From NCBI RefSeq assembly GCF_007827975.1, contig NZ_VITT01000014.1: 64,000 nucleotides of DNA; one strand, 5' to 3'. The DNA comes from Nitrospirillum viridazoti (lineage in GTDB: Bacteria > Pseudomonadota > Alphaproteobacteria > Azospirillales > Azospirillaceae). A program made the position numbers and the translations under genes. Each line of letters begins with the position of its first letter. Position 1 is the first letter of the stretch. The notes under the pieces were generated by a model. It was not told where the DNA came from. It worked only from the letters and a program-made list of their open reading frames with translations, and made no database searches. Shown piece after piece: positions 39,500-47,641 of this stretch.

Positions 39500-40155
39500 C
39501 CCAGAAACCGCCGCCCCCCGCTGTCCCCCGGGCTCCGCCCGCCCCCATTTTGGGGAGGCGAGCCCAGCCTCTCCTATCCAAAGGAAATATGCCAGACAAA
39601 TGATTAATTGTGACGGGACGTGATGGAACCCAATTCCACTCAGCCTGGTCACGAACTGTCCTTGGACATTCTGTAAGCAAATCCCGGGCCACCGTTACGC
39701 ACCCATAAACCGACGGCATTCGGAATTTTACCGGATGCCGCCAAGGAAAGAAGCTTACGGATGTCGCGTTAAAATATTTCAACCGACTCGGAAAAGAGAG
39801 CGGACAAGGGTGATGTGTCGAACCGGGCCATGGCCAAACGCCCCTGTCTTCACGGAGGGTCCGCCACCATCGGCGCCCAGGCGCCAGCGGTCCCGACGCC
39901 GCGACCATGAGCCCACGTCGTGTTGAACTGGGCATTTCCTGCGTTTCGGGGCCTGAAGGGGAAGGTTTTGCCGCTTTTCAAGGGGCCCCCGCCTCCGCCC
40001 TGCCCCCCATCCGGGCCCGCCTTGACCATACCCGCCCAGGGCACCTACATTTATCGGTGAAACTGGGCGCGGAATCCCCGCGCACCTACCCGCACTAGGT
40101 AGGGCCACCATAGGAACCCCCAAGCCCTGGGGCCCTAGCAGCCAAGGATAGCGTT
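39500..40155. other. 656-nt intergenic region upstream of trxA
   Basis: Lies between the divergent 370-aa hypothetical gene and trxA. Open frames here are short, C-rich and without ribosome sites, so I call no gene. It must contain both promoters; AT-richer patches at about 39585-39620 and 39715-39785 are the likeliest places. I see no operator or riboswitch. Confidence 0.5.
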
Positions 40156-40482
40156 ATGAGCGAGAATATGGTGAAGGTGACGGACAGCAGCTTCGAGACC
40201 GACGTGAAGCAGGCGTCAGGTCCTGTGCTGGTCGACTTCTGGGCCACCTGGTGCGGCCCCTGCAAGATGATTGCCCCGTCCCTGGAGTCCATCGCCGAAG
40301 AACTGAATGGCCAGCTGACGGTGGCCAAGCTGGACATCGACGATAACCCTTTGACCCCCGGTAAGTACGGCGTGCGCGGCGTGCCGACCCTGATGCTGTT
40401 CAAGGACGGCGAAGTAGTCGCCACCAAGGTCGGCGCCCTGCCCAAGCAGGCCCTGACCGACTGGGTCAAGTCCAACCTGTGA
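40156..40482 (+). CDS. trxA: Thioredoxin 1
   Basis: A 108-aa thioredoxin with the active site Cys33-Gly-Pro-Cys36 in 'LVDFWATWCGPCKMIAPSLE', the buried Asp in 'LVDFW', and the cis-Pro loop 'YGVRGVPTLMLFKDGEVV'. It is the general cytoplasmic disulfide reductant. An AAGGA site precedes the ATG. A strong terminator follows at 40525-40551. Confidence 0.97.
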   Translation: MSENMVKVTDSSFETDVKQASGPVLVDFWATWCGPCKMIAPSLESIAEELNGQLTVAKLDIDDNPLTPGKYGVRGVPTLMLFKDGEVVATKVGALPKQALTDWVKSNL

Positions 40483-40524
40483 TTTGAACCGGCCCGCCAG
40501 GGCCGGAACGTGCCGGGTAGAGAG

Positions 40525-40558
40525 AGGCGGGCGTCCCCGGGGCGCCCGCCTTCTTCTT
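40525..40558 (+). terminator. Rho-independent terminator after trxA
   Basis: A 9-bp stem (AGGCGGGCG / CGCCCGCCT) that can be extended by TCCCC/GGGG pairs inside, followed by a T-rich TCTTCTTT tail. It lies 43 nt after the trxA stop. Confidence 0.88.
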
Positions 40559-40639
40559 TGCACGGGCTTCTTTGTGCGGGGCCCGCATCCTGGGGCCGCC
40601 TTCCCGGGAACCGCATCAACGCCTCGCCTAAAAATCTTG

Positions 40640-40661
40640 TTAATAATGATATTGATTCTTA
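40640..40661 (+). promoter_or_regulatory. Fur-like box upstream of the TonB receptor
   Basis: An AT-rich island (TTAATAATGATATTGATTCTTA) in GC-rich DNA. In 7-1-7 form, 40647-40661 matches TGATAAT-n-ATTATCA at 11 of 14 positions. It lies 43 nt upstream of the receptor start, consistent with iron repression. The regulator could be Fur or another Fur-family protein. Confidence 0.6.
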
Positions 40662-40703
40662 GTTTCATAGCATTTACGGTCCCGACAAAAGACGGGGACG
40701 AAA

Positions 40704-43073
40704 ATGTGTGCGAAAACAAACTATTCCTTCCTGCTGTTGACCATGACCGCGTTGTCCTGGCCACCTTCAGGGGCCGCACTGGCCGCTGAGGCCACGTCTG
40801 CACCGCTGGCCAACACCGGGGACGCCGCCGGGGGCGCCGTTGGGGACGCCGCTGGGGATGCCCCCGCGGAGGGCGAGGCGCTGGACGACATCATCATCAC
40901 GGGTGAAAAGGCCAACCGCACGCTGAAGGAGACGACGACCAGCGTGGCCGTCACCACGCCGGCGCGCATCGCCCAGGAAAACATCCAGACCATCCAGGAC
41001 ATCTACGACCGCACGGCCAACGTCGCGCAGACCTACGGCGCCGCTGGATTCACTATCCGCGGTATCGGCAACACCGGTGTGTCCAACGCCGGCAACGCCG
41101 ACGCCGCCACCGTCTACGTTGACGGGGCGCCCATTCCCGGCGCCGCCCTGTTCGGCGGGCCGACGGACATGTGGGACGTGGCGCAGGTCGAAATCCTGCG
41201 CGGGCCCCAATCCACCATCCAGGGGCTGAACGCCATGGCCGGCGCCGTGGTCATCACCACCCGCGACCCTGCCGCCGACCATTGGGCCGGCGACGCCCGC
41301 GTGCAATGGACCGACCAGCAGGAGCGCACCTTCTCCGCCGCCGCCGGCGGACCGTTGGTGGCGGATGAACTGGGCCTGCGGGTGGCGGCGGAGCGCCGCG
41401 TCAACGACGGCATCATTGAGAACAAGGTGCTGGGCGACCGCGAGGACGCGCTACGGTCCCTGAACCTGCGCGGCAAGCTGAAATGGACGCCCAAGGCCCT
41501 GCCCGACCTGACGGCGGTGCTGAGCTATGACCGCACGCGGCGCGATGGCGGCTATCTCTACCAGTATGTCCGCACCGACGTGCCGGACTATTACGACCAC
41601 CGCACCTCATTCTCCAACCGGCCCAACATCGGCAAGGTGGATACCGACATCGCCACCCTGAACCTGTCCTATAAGCTGAGCGACGCGCTGACCATCACCA
41701 ACGTCGCCTCCTGGAACCGGCTGCGCCAGGACGCCAGCCAGGACAGCGACGGCACGCCGGCGGATATCGAGGTGGTCGACAACAAGACCAAGGCCACCAC
41801 CTACACCGAGGAACTACGCCTGAACTATGCGGGCGACCGCTTCAGCGGCCTGCTGGGCGGCTGGTATTACAACCGCGACCTGGCCGTCGACGCCGACAGC
41901 CACGTCACCGTCACCACGCCGCTGACGACCATCACCAACCTGCTGCGGGGCGCCGGCTTCCCCGCCGCCACCGCCAGCGCCATCAGCGCCGCCTATGGCA
42001 AGGTCCTGCCCGTGATCCCGGTGTCCTACCAGGCCCACCAGCCGCAACAGGTGGAAACGGCGGCCCTGTTCGGCGACGGGCGCTATCGCCTGACCGACCG
42101 GCTGTCGCTGCTGGCCGGCTTCCGTTACGACCATGAGCAGAACCGCTATGGCGCCGGCACCGCCACGCAGTTCACCGGCACCTATCCCGACCCCGCCGCC
42201 TTCGGCGCCGCGGGCACGCCGTTGAACCTGGCCGTGCAGGCCATCAACCGGGGGGTGGCCGGCATTGTCGCCCAGGCGGCCTCGGCCACCGCGTCCAACC
42301 AGCGCACCTTCGACGCCTTCCTGCCCAAGGCGGGCGTTTCCATGGATTGGACGCCGGACCTGGTGACGGCCTTCACGGTGCAGCGCGGCTATCGTTCCGG
42401 CGGATCCAGCCAGAACGCCGCCCACGCGGCTTTGGTGCCCTATGATCCGGAATACAGCTGGAACTATGAGGGCTCCGTCCGCTCCACCTGGCTGGACGGG
42501 TCGCTGGCCGTGAACGCCAACGCCTTCTACACGGACTGGAGCGACCAGCAGGTCACCGCCCGCTTCAGCGACAACGTCTACGACTACAACACCGTCAACG
42601 CCGGCAAATCCCACCTCTACGGCGTTGAGCTGGAAACCACGCACAAGATCAGCCCGGTGGTGGACTGGTACGCCTCCATCGGCTATCTGCGCACCAAGTT
42701 CGATGAGCTGCACCTGCCCAACGGCAGCAGCGCCACCGTGGACCTGACGGGGTCTGAGTTTCCCTATGCCCCGCATTGGACACTGGCAGGCGGCGTGAAC
42801 CTACATTTCGGCGGCGGCTTCGTCGCCAACCTCAACGCCAACTGGCGCGATGCCGTCTTTACCGCCGTGGGCGCGACGCAGGGTCAGTACCGCGTGGGCG
42901 CCCGCGCCATCGCCAACACCCGCGTGGGCTACGATGCGGGGCTTTGGGGGGCCTACCTGTTCGTGAACAACCTCACGGACGAGCATTACGCCCAGTACGT
43001 CCTGACGTCCCAGAACCGTGCCATCCTGGGCGCGCCGCGCACCATCGGCGGCACGTTGGAGGTGCATTGGTGA
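40704..43073 (+). CDS. TonB-dependent outer-membrane receptor
   Basis: A 789-aa receptor with a signal peptide (about 1-28) and an Ala/Gly/Asp-rich spacer (about 28-55). A TonB-box-like 'DDIIITGEK' (about 60) precedes the plug domain ('NIQTIQDIYDRTANVAQTYGAAGFTIRGIGNTG', 'VYVDGAPIPG', 'VEILRGPQSTIQGLNAMAGAVVITTRDP') and the beta-barrel ending 'GAPRTIGGTLEVHW' with a terminal aromatic residue. The Fur-like box suggests ferric siderophore uptake, but no siderophore genes or inner-membrane transporter are adjacent, so the ligand is unknown. It is inserted between trxA and folC. Confidence 0.93.
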   Translation: MCAKTNYSFLLLTMTALSWPPSGAALAAEATSAPLANTGDAAGGAVGDAAGDAPAEGEALDDIIITGEKANRTLKETTTSVAVTTPARIAQENIQTIQDIYDRTANVAQTYGAAGFTIRGIGNTGVSNAGNADAATVYVDGAPIPGAALFGGPTDMWDVAQVEILRGPQSTIQGLNAMAGAVVITTRDPAADHWAGDARVQWTDQQERTFSAAAGGPLVADELGLRVAAERRVNDGIIENKVLGDREDALRSLNLRGKLKWTPKALPDLTAVLSYDRTRRDGGYLYQYVRTDVPDYYDHRTSFSNRPNIGKVDTDIATLNLSYKLSDALTITNVASWNRLRQDASQDSDGTPADIEVVDNKTKATTYTEELRLNYAGDRFSGLLGGWYYNRDLAVDADSHVTVTTPLTTITNLLRGAGFPAATASAISAAYGKVLPVIPVSYQAHQPQQVETAALFGDGRYRLTDRLSLLAGFRYDHEQNRYGAGTATQFTGTYPDPAAFGAAGTPLNLAVQAINRGVAGIVAQAASATASNQRTFDAFLPKAGVSMDWTPDLVTAFTVQRGYRSGGSSQNAAHAALVPYDPEYSWNYEGSVRSTWLDGSLAVNANAFYTDWSDQQVTARFSDNVYDYNTVNAGKSHLYGVELETTHKISPVVDWYASIGYLRTKFDELHLPNGSSATVDLTGSEFPYAPHWTLAGGVNLHFGGGFVANLNANWRDAVFTAVGATQGQYRVGARAIANTRVGYDAGLWGAYLFVNNLTDEHYAQYVLTSQNRAILGAPRTIGGTLEVHW

Positions 43074-43083
43074 AGGCGGGGCG

Positions 43084-44370
43084 TCAGCCGTTGTCCGCCA
43101 GGACGGAACCCGCGAGGTAGAGCGACCCGCAGATCAGGGTGCGCGGGGCCGCCCCCCGGGCCGCCAGCTCGGCGACAGCCTCGGCGGCGCTGCCGGCCTC
43201 GGTCACGTCGGTGATGCCGACCGCGCGCGCGGCGGCGGCGATGTCGGCGGCGGGACGGGTCGCGTCCTCGCCCGGGATGGCAATGGCCACCAGACGGCGG
43301 ACGTAGGGGGCGATGGGCCGCAGGAAGTCCGCCGGCACCTTGCTGGTGATCATGCCCACCACCAGGTCCAGCACCTCACCGGTGCCGGTCCAGCGCTCAG
43401 CCTGCACGCCCAGCACCTCGCCCGCCGAGTCGTTGTGGCCGCCGTCCAGCCACAGCTCCGTGCCGGGCAGCAACTGGGCCAGGGGGCCGCGCGTCAGGCG
43501 CTGCAGACGGCCGGGCCATTCCACTGCGGCCAGGCCCTGGACGATGTCGGCGTCCTGAACCGTCAGGGGCAGGTGCAGCAAGGCGGCGATGGCGGTGCCG
43601 GCGTTGCCGATCTGGTGGGCACCCAGCAAGCCCGGCATGGGCAGGTCCAGCGTGCGGCCAAAGCCTTCGAAGCGGAAACCGATGGCGGTGGGTAGGGCCG
43701 ACCAATCCGCCCCGGCAATGGCCAGCGGCGCGCCCAACGCGGCGGCACGGTCACGGAAGACGGACAGGGGCACGTCCGATGCCTGGGGCCCCACCACGGC
43801 GGGACAGCCGGCCTTGAAGATGCCGGCCTTCTCGCCCGCGATGGCCTCCAGCGTGTCGCCCAGGAACTGGGTGTGGTCGAAGGAGATGCGGGTGACGACG
43901 GCGGCCGCCGGCCGGTCCACCACGTTGGTGGCGTCCAGCCGCCCGCCCAGCCCCGTCTCCAGCAGCAGCACGTCAGCCGGCACCTCGGAATAGGCCAGAA
44001 AGGCGGCGCAGGTGATGATCTCGAAGATGGTGATCGGGTCGCCCTGGTTGGCGGCCTCGCACCGTTCCAGCAGGGTGACCAGGGCCGCGTCATCCACCAG
44101 GCGGCCGGCCAGGCGCACCCGCTCGTTGAAGCGGACCAGATGGGGGCTGGTGTAGACGTGCACCCGGTGGCCCGCCGCCTCCAGCATGGCGCGCAGGAAA
44201 GCGATGGTGCTGCCCTTGCCGTTGGTGCCGGCGACGTGGACGACGGGGGGCAAATGATCCTGCGGCCGGCCCAGCCGGGCCAGCAGGCGCTTCACGCGAT
44301 CCAGCGACAGGTCGATGACCTTGGGATGCAGCTGGCCCAGCCGGGCCAGCACCTGGTCCAGATCCGACAC
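43084..44370 (-). CDS. folC: Folylpolyglutamate/dihydrofolate synthase
   Basis: A 428-aa Mur-ligase-fold enzyme that makes dihydrofolate and adds glutamates to folates. The ATP loop is 'VVHVAGTNGKGSTIAFLRAMLEAAG' (about 43-67), followed by 'YTSPHLVRFNERV' and 'LLLETGLGGRLDATNVV', then the C-terminal 'LWLDGGHN'. I chose GTG 44370 because GGAGGGGGG lies 6 nt upstream; a TTG seven codons earlier is less likely. The gene follows accD after 30 nt and ends 10 nt from the TonB receptor stop. Confidence 0.94.
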   Translation of the reverse strand: MSDLDQVLARLGQLHPKVIDLSLDRVKRLLARLGRPQDHLPPVVHVAGTNGKGSTIAFLRAMLEAAGHRVHVYTSPHLVRFNERVRLAGRLVDDAALVTLLERCEAANQGDPITIFEIITCAAFLAYSEVPADVLLLETGLGGRLDATNVVDRPAAAVVTRISFDHTQFLGDTLEAIAGEKAGIFKAGCPAVVGPQASDVPLSVFRDRAAALGAPLAIAGADWSALPTAIGFRFEGFGRTLDLPMPGLLGAHQIGNAGTAIAALLHLPLTVQDADIVQGLAAVEWPGRLQRLTRGPLAQLLPGTELWLDGGHNDSAGEVLGVQAERWTGTGEVLDLVVGMITSKVPADFLRPIAPYVRRLVAIAIPGEDATRPAADIAAAARAVGITDVTEAGSAAEAVAELAARGAAPRTLICGSLYLAGSVLADNG

Positions 44371-44400
44371 GGGATGCCCCCCTCCGTTCAAGCCGCGGTC

Positions 44401-45318
44401 TTAGCGGCCGTTCACCGGCACCGGGCGCGGGCGCGACGGCTCGGTGGGGATGCGCACCACGTCGGCACCGGGGCCGGGGCTGCGCAGCAGGTCGATCAGG
44501 CGGGACAGCATGCCCTTCATCTCGCGCCGGTGCACCACCATGTCCACCATGCCGTGTTCCAGCAGGTATTCCGACCGTTGGAAACCTTCCGGCAGGGTTT
44601 CGCGGATGGTGCTTTCGATGACGCGGGCACCGGCGAAGCCGATCTGCGCGCCGGGCTCGGCGATGTGGATGTCGCCCAGCATGGCGAAGCTGGCCGTGAC
44701 GCCGCCGGTGGTCGGGTCGGTCAGGATGACCAGGTAGGGCAGGCCCGCCTCCTTCACCATCTCGGCGGCAATGATGGTGCGCGGCATCTGCATCAGCGAC
44801 AGGATGCCTTCCTGCATGCGGGCGCCGCCGGAAGCCGGGACCACGATCAGCGGCGCCTGCTGCAGCACGGCCAGCTTGGCCGCGGCCAGCAGGCCCTCGC
44901 CCACCGCCATGCCCATGGAGCCACCCATGAAGGTGAAATCGAAGGCGGCGACCACGGCCGGGCGGCCGTCGATGCGGCCGTGGGCCACGACGATGGCGTC
45001 GGGGCGGCCGGTCTTGGACTGCGCGTCCTTCAGGCGGTCGGTGTAGCGCTTCTGGTCACGGAACTTCAGCGGGTCCACCACCGGCTTGGGCAGCTCGATG
45101 GTCTGGAAGCCGGCGTCCAGCGTCATCTTCAGGCGCTGCATGGGGTCCAGGCGCATGTGGAAACCGCAGTGCTGGCAGACGTGCAGGTTCTCTTCCAGGT
45201 CGCGGTGGAAGATCATCGCGCCACAGGACGGGCACTTGTGCCAGAGGTTGTCCGGCACCTCTTTCTTGGACACCAGGGCCTGAAGCTTGGGGCGGACGAA
45301 ATTAGTGAGCCAGTTCAT
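44401..45318 (-). CDS. accD: Acetyl-CoA carboxylase carboxyltransferase beta subunit
   Basis: The 305-aa AccD, which with AccA transfers carboxyl from biotin to acetyl-CoA in fatty-acid synthesis. The N-terminal zinc ribbon has 'CPSCG' and 'CQHCG'; the crotonase-fold core has 'FDFTFMGGSMGMAVGE', 'ASGGARMQEGILSLMQM' and 'TDPTTGGVTASFAMLGDI'. ATG 45318 gives the standard MNWLTNFVRPK start. Structured sequence precedes it. trpBA-accD-folC is a common order in Proteobacteria. Confidence 0.96.
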   Translation of the reverse strand: MNWLTNFVRPKLQALVSKKEVPDNLWHKCPSCGAMIFHRDLEENLHVCQHCGFHMRLDPMQRLKMTLDAGFQTIELPKPVVDPLKFRDQKRYTDRLKDAQSKTGRPDAIVVAHGRIDGRPAVVAAFDFTFMGGSMGMAVGEGLLAAAKLAVLQQAPLIVVPASGGARMQEGILSLMQMPRTIIAAEMVKEAGLPYLVILTDPTTGGVTASFAMLGDIHIAEPGAQIGFAGARVIESTIRETLPEGFQRSEYLLEHGMVDMVVHRREMKGMLSRLIDLLRSPGPGADVVRIPTEPSRPRPVPVNGR

Positions 45319-45337
45319 GTGCTTAACCTTAAAGACA

Positions 45338-45411
45338 TTCGCCTGGCCGGGGCCGGCGCTGACAAACACCAGCGGGGGCGGCGCCTGATGGCGCGCCCCC
45401 GGACAGGCGAA
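45338..45411 (-). promoter_or_regulatory. Structured spacer with two competing folds, trpA-accD
   Basis: In the 108-nt gap two strong helices share bases. A long stem pairs 45338-45352 with 45397-45411 (TTCGCCTG-g-CCGGGG with CCCCGG-a-CAGGCGAA). A local hairpin pairs 45374-45380 with 45394-45400 (GGGGGCG/CGCCCCC) plus inner CGCC/GGCG. The two compete for the C-rich run 45397-45400. This could be an attenuator, terminator or processing site. Confidence 0.5.
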
Positions 45412-45426
45412 AGCCGATCTTGTAGC

Positions 45427-46263
45427 CTATTTCCGCGCGCCGCGCACCCCGGCCGCCAACTGCCGCACGAAACCCAGCACGTCGGGCACCAGGCCGGGCT
45501 TGGCCTTGCCGTCCGCGTCCAGGTTGGCCTCCAGCCGGCGGACGATGGCGCTGCCCACCACGGCGGCGTCCGCCACCCGGGCGACGTCGGCCGCACCCTG
45601 GGGCGTGGTGATGCCGAAACCCACCGCCACGGGCAGGTCGGTCCCCGTCCGCAGGTGGGCCACGGCGGCGGCGATGGCGTCGCTGGTGGCCGAACCGGCG
45701 CCGGTGATGCCGGCGATGGAGACGTAGTAGATGAAGCCCGAGGTGTTGGCCAACACGGCCGGCAGACGGGCCTTGTCCGTCGTCGGCGTCGCCAGGCGGA
45801 TGAAGTTGACGCCTGCGGCCTGGGCCGGCAGGCACAGCTCGCCATCCTCTTCCGGCGGCAGGTCGACGACGATCAGGCCGTCCACCCCGGCCGTCTTGGC
45901 GTCGGCCAGGAAGCGGTCCACGCCATAGGCGTAGACGGGGTTGTAATAGCCCATGAGGATGATGGGCGTGTCGGCGTCACCCTCACGGAAGGCCTTCACC
46001 AGGTCCAGCGTGCGCGTCATGCGGGCGCCGGCGGCCAGCGCGCGCAGGGTGGAGGCCTGGATGGCCGGGCCGTCCGCCATGGGATCGGTGAAGGGCATGC
46101 CCAGCTCGATCAGGTCGGCGCCAGCGCCCGGCAGGCCCTTCAGCAGGTCCAGGCAGGTGTCGTGGTCGGGATCGCCGGCGGTGATGAAGGCGACCAGGCC
46201 GGCGCGGCCCTCCGCCTTCAGGGCGGCGAAGCGGCGATCGATGCGGGAATTCGTGGTGCTCAC
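45427..46263 (-). CDS. trpA: Tryptophan synthase alpha subunit
   Basis: A 278-aa TIM barrel that cleaves indole-3-glycerol phosphate. The catalytic Glu is in 'LIELGMPFTDPMADGPAIQ' and the catalytic Asp in 'VDGLIVVDLPPEE'; 'GFIYYVSIAGITGAG' and 'PVAVGFGITTPQ' bind phosphate. Its start overlaps the trpB stop by 4 nt, so the two synthase subunits are coupled. Confidence 0.97.
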   Translation of the reverse strand: MSTTNSRIDRRFAALKAEGRAGLVAFITAGDPDHDTCLDLLKGLPGAGADLIELGMPFTDPMADGPAIQASTLRALAAGARMTRTLDLVKAFREGDADTPIILMGYYNPVYAYGVDRFLADAKTAGVDGLIVVDLPPEEDGELCLPAQAAGVNFIRLATPTTDKARLPAVLANTSGFIYYVSIAGITGAGSATSDAIAAAVAHLRTGTDLPVAVGFGITTPQGAADVARVADAAVVGSAIVRRLEANLDADGKAKPGLVPDVLGFVRQLAAGVRGARK

Positions 46264-47468
46264 AGGCTGACCCCCAGTTCGCGGGCGACGGTGAAGATGT
46301 CCTTGTCGCCCCGGCCGCTGAGGTTCACGACCATCAGGTGATCCTTGGGCAGGGTGGGCGCGCGGCGGATGACCTCAGCCAGCGCGTGGGAGGATTCCAG
46401 CGCCGGGATGATGCCTTCCACCTTCGATAGGCGCTGGAAGGCGTCCAATGCCTCCTTGTCCGTGGCGCTGACATAGGTGACGCGGCCGACATCGTGCAGC
46501 CAGGAATGCTCAGGCCCGATGCCCGGATAGTCGAGGCCGGCGGAGATGGAGTGACCCTCCAGGATCTGCCCGTCCTCGTCCTGCAACAGGTACGTGCGGT
46601 TGCCGTGCAGCACGCCGGGCCGCCCACCGGTGAGGGAAGCGGCGTGCGCCCCGGTCTCGATGCCGTGGCCGGCGGCCTCGACCGCCACCATGGCGACGTC
46701 GGCGTCGTCCAGGAAGGGGTGGAACAGGCCCAGGGCGTTGGATCCCCCGCCGATGCAGGCGACCAGCGTGTCCGGCAAGCGGCCCTCCATGGCCACCATC
46801 TGCTCGCGCACCTCATGGCCGATGATGGACTGGAAGTCGCGCACCAGGGCCGGATAGGGGTGCGGGCCGGCGGTGGTGCCGATGATGTAGAAGGTATCGC
46901 CGACATTGGTGACCCAGTCGCGCAGCGCCTCGTTCATCGCGTCCTTCAGGGTGCGCGAGCCGGAGGTGACGGGCTTCACCTCCGCGCCCAGCAGCTTCAT
47001 GCGGAAGACGTTGGGCTGCTGGCGGGCGATGTCGACCTCGCCCATGTAGATGGTGCAGGGCAGGCCGAACAGGGCGCAGACCGTGGCCGTGGCGACACCG
47101 TGCTGGCCGGCGCCCGTCTCGGCGATGATGCGGGTCTTGCCCATGCGCTTGGCCAGCAGGATCTGGCCGATGCAGTTGTTGATCTTGTGCGCGCCGGTGT
47201 GGTTCAGCTCTTCGCGCTTCAGATAGATCTTGGCGCCGCCCAGCTCATTGGTCAGCCGCTCGGCGAAGTACAGCTTGCTGGGGCGGCCGACATACTGGTT
47301 CAGGTAATAGCCCATCTCGGCCTTGAAGGCCGGGTCGTCCTTGGCGGCGGTGTACGCCTTTTCCAGGTCGAGGATCAGGGGCATCAGGGTTTCGGCGACG
47401 AACCGCCCCCCGTAGATACCGAAATGGCCGTGCTCGTCTGGACCGGCGCGGTAGGTGTTCAAGCTCAT
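46260..47468 (-). CDS. trpB: Tryptophan synthase beta subunit
   Basis: The 402-aa PLP enzyme that condenses indole with serine. The PLP lysine is in 'KREELNHTGAHKINNCIGQILLAKRMGK'; 'AETGAGQHGVATATVCALFG' and the phosphate loop 'CIGGGSNALGLFHPF' are intact. It is the first gene of the trpB-trpA-accD-folC group; trpF is not adjacent. The 173-nt upstream gap to chvG shows no leader peptide or attenuator that I can support. Confidence 0.97.
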   Translation of the reverse strand: MSLNTYRAGPDEHGHFGIYGGRFVAETLMPLILDLEKAYTAAKDDPAFKAEMGYYLNQYVGRPSKLYFAERLTNELGGAKIYLKREELNHTGAHKINNCIGQILLAKRMGKTRIIAETGAGQHGVATATVCALFGLPCTIYMGEVDIARQQPNVFRMKLLGAEVKPVTSGSRTLKDAMNEALRDWVTNVGDTFYIIGTTAGPHPYPALVRDFQSIIGHEVREQMVAMEGRLPDTLVACIGGGSNALGLFHPFLDDADVAMVAVEAAGHGIETGAHAASLTGGRPGVLHGNRTYLLQDEDGQILEGHSISAGLDYPGIGPEHSWLHDVGRVTYVSATDKEALDAFQRLSKVEGIIPALESSHALAEVIRRAPTLPKDHLMVVNLSGRGDKDIFTVARELGVSL

Positions 47469-47641
47469 GGGGCGGCGCTCTCATGTCAGCTGGGCTCACC
47501 CCGGTTGGACCCAAGGGCGAGTAGGCCGCCGACGATACCGGCCCTGGCGGCGATTTCAAGACCGCCGGCGCAGCCGCGCCCTAATGCCCGCCATGCGCCA
47601 CGGCCCGTGATCCAGCAACTTAATTGCGCGTACGAAAGATT

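Noticed and set aside
39779..40123. A 114-codon minus-strand frame in the trxA upstream region
   Set aside because: Arg/Gly-rich, no ribosome site, no recognisable domain, and it lies in a presumed promoter region.
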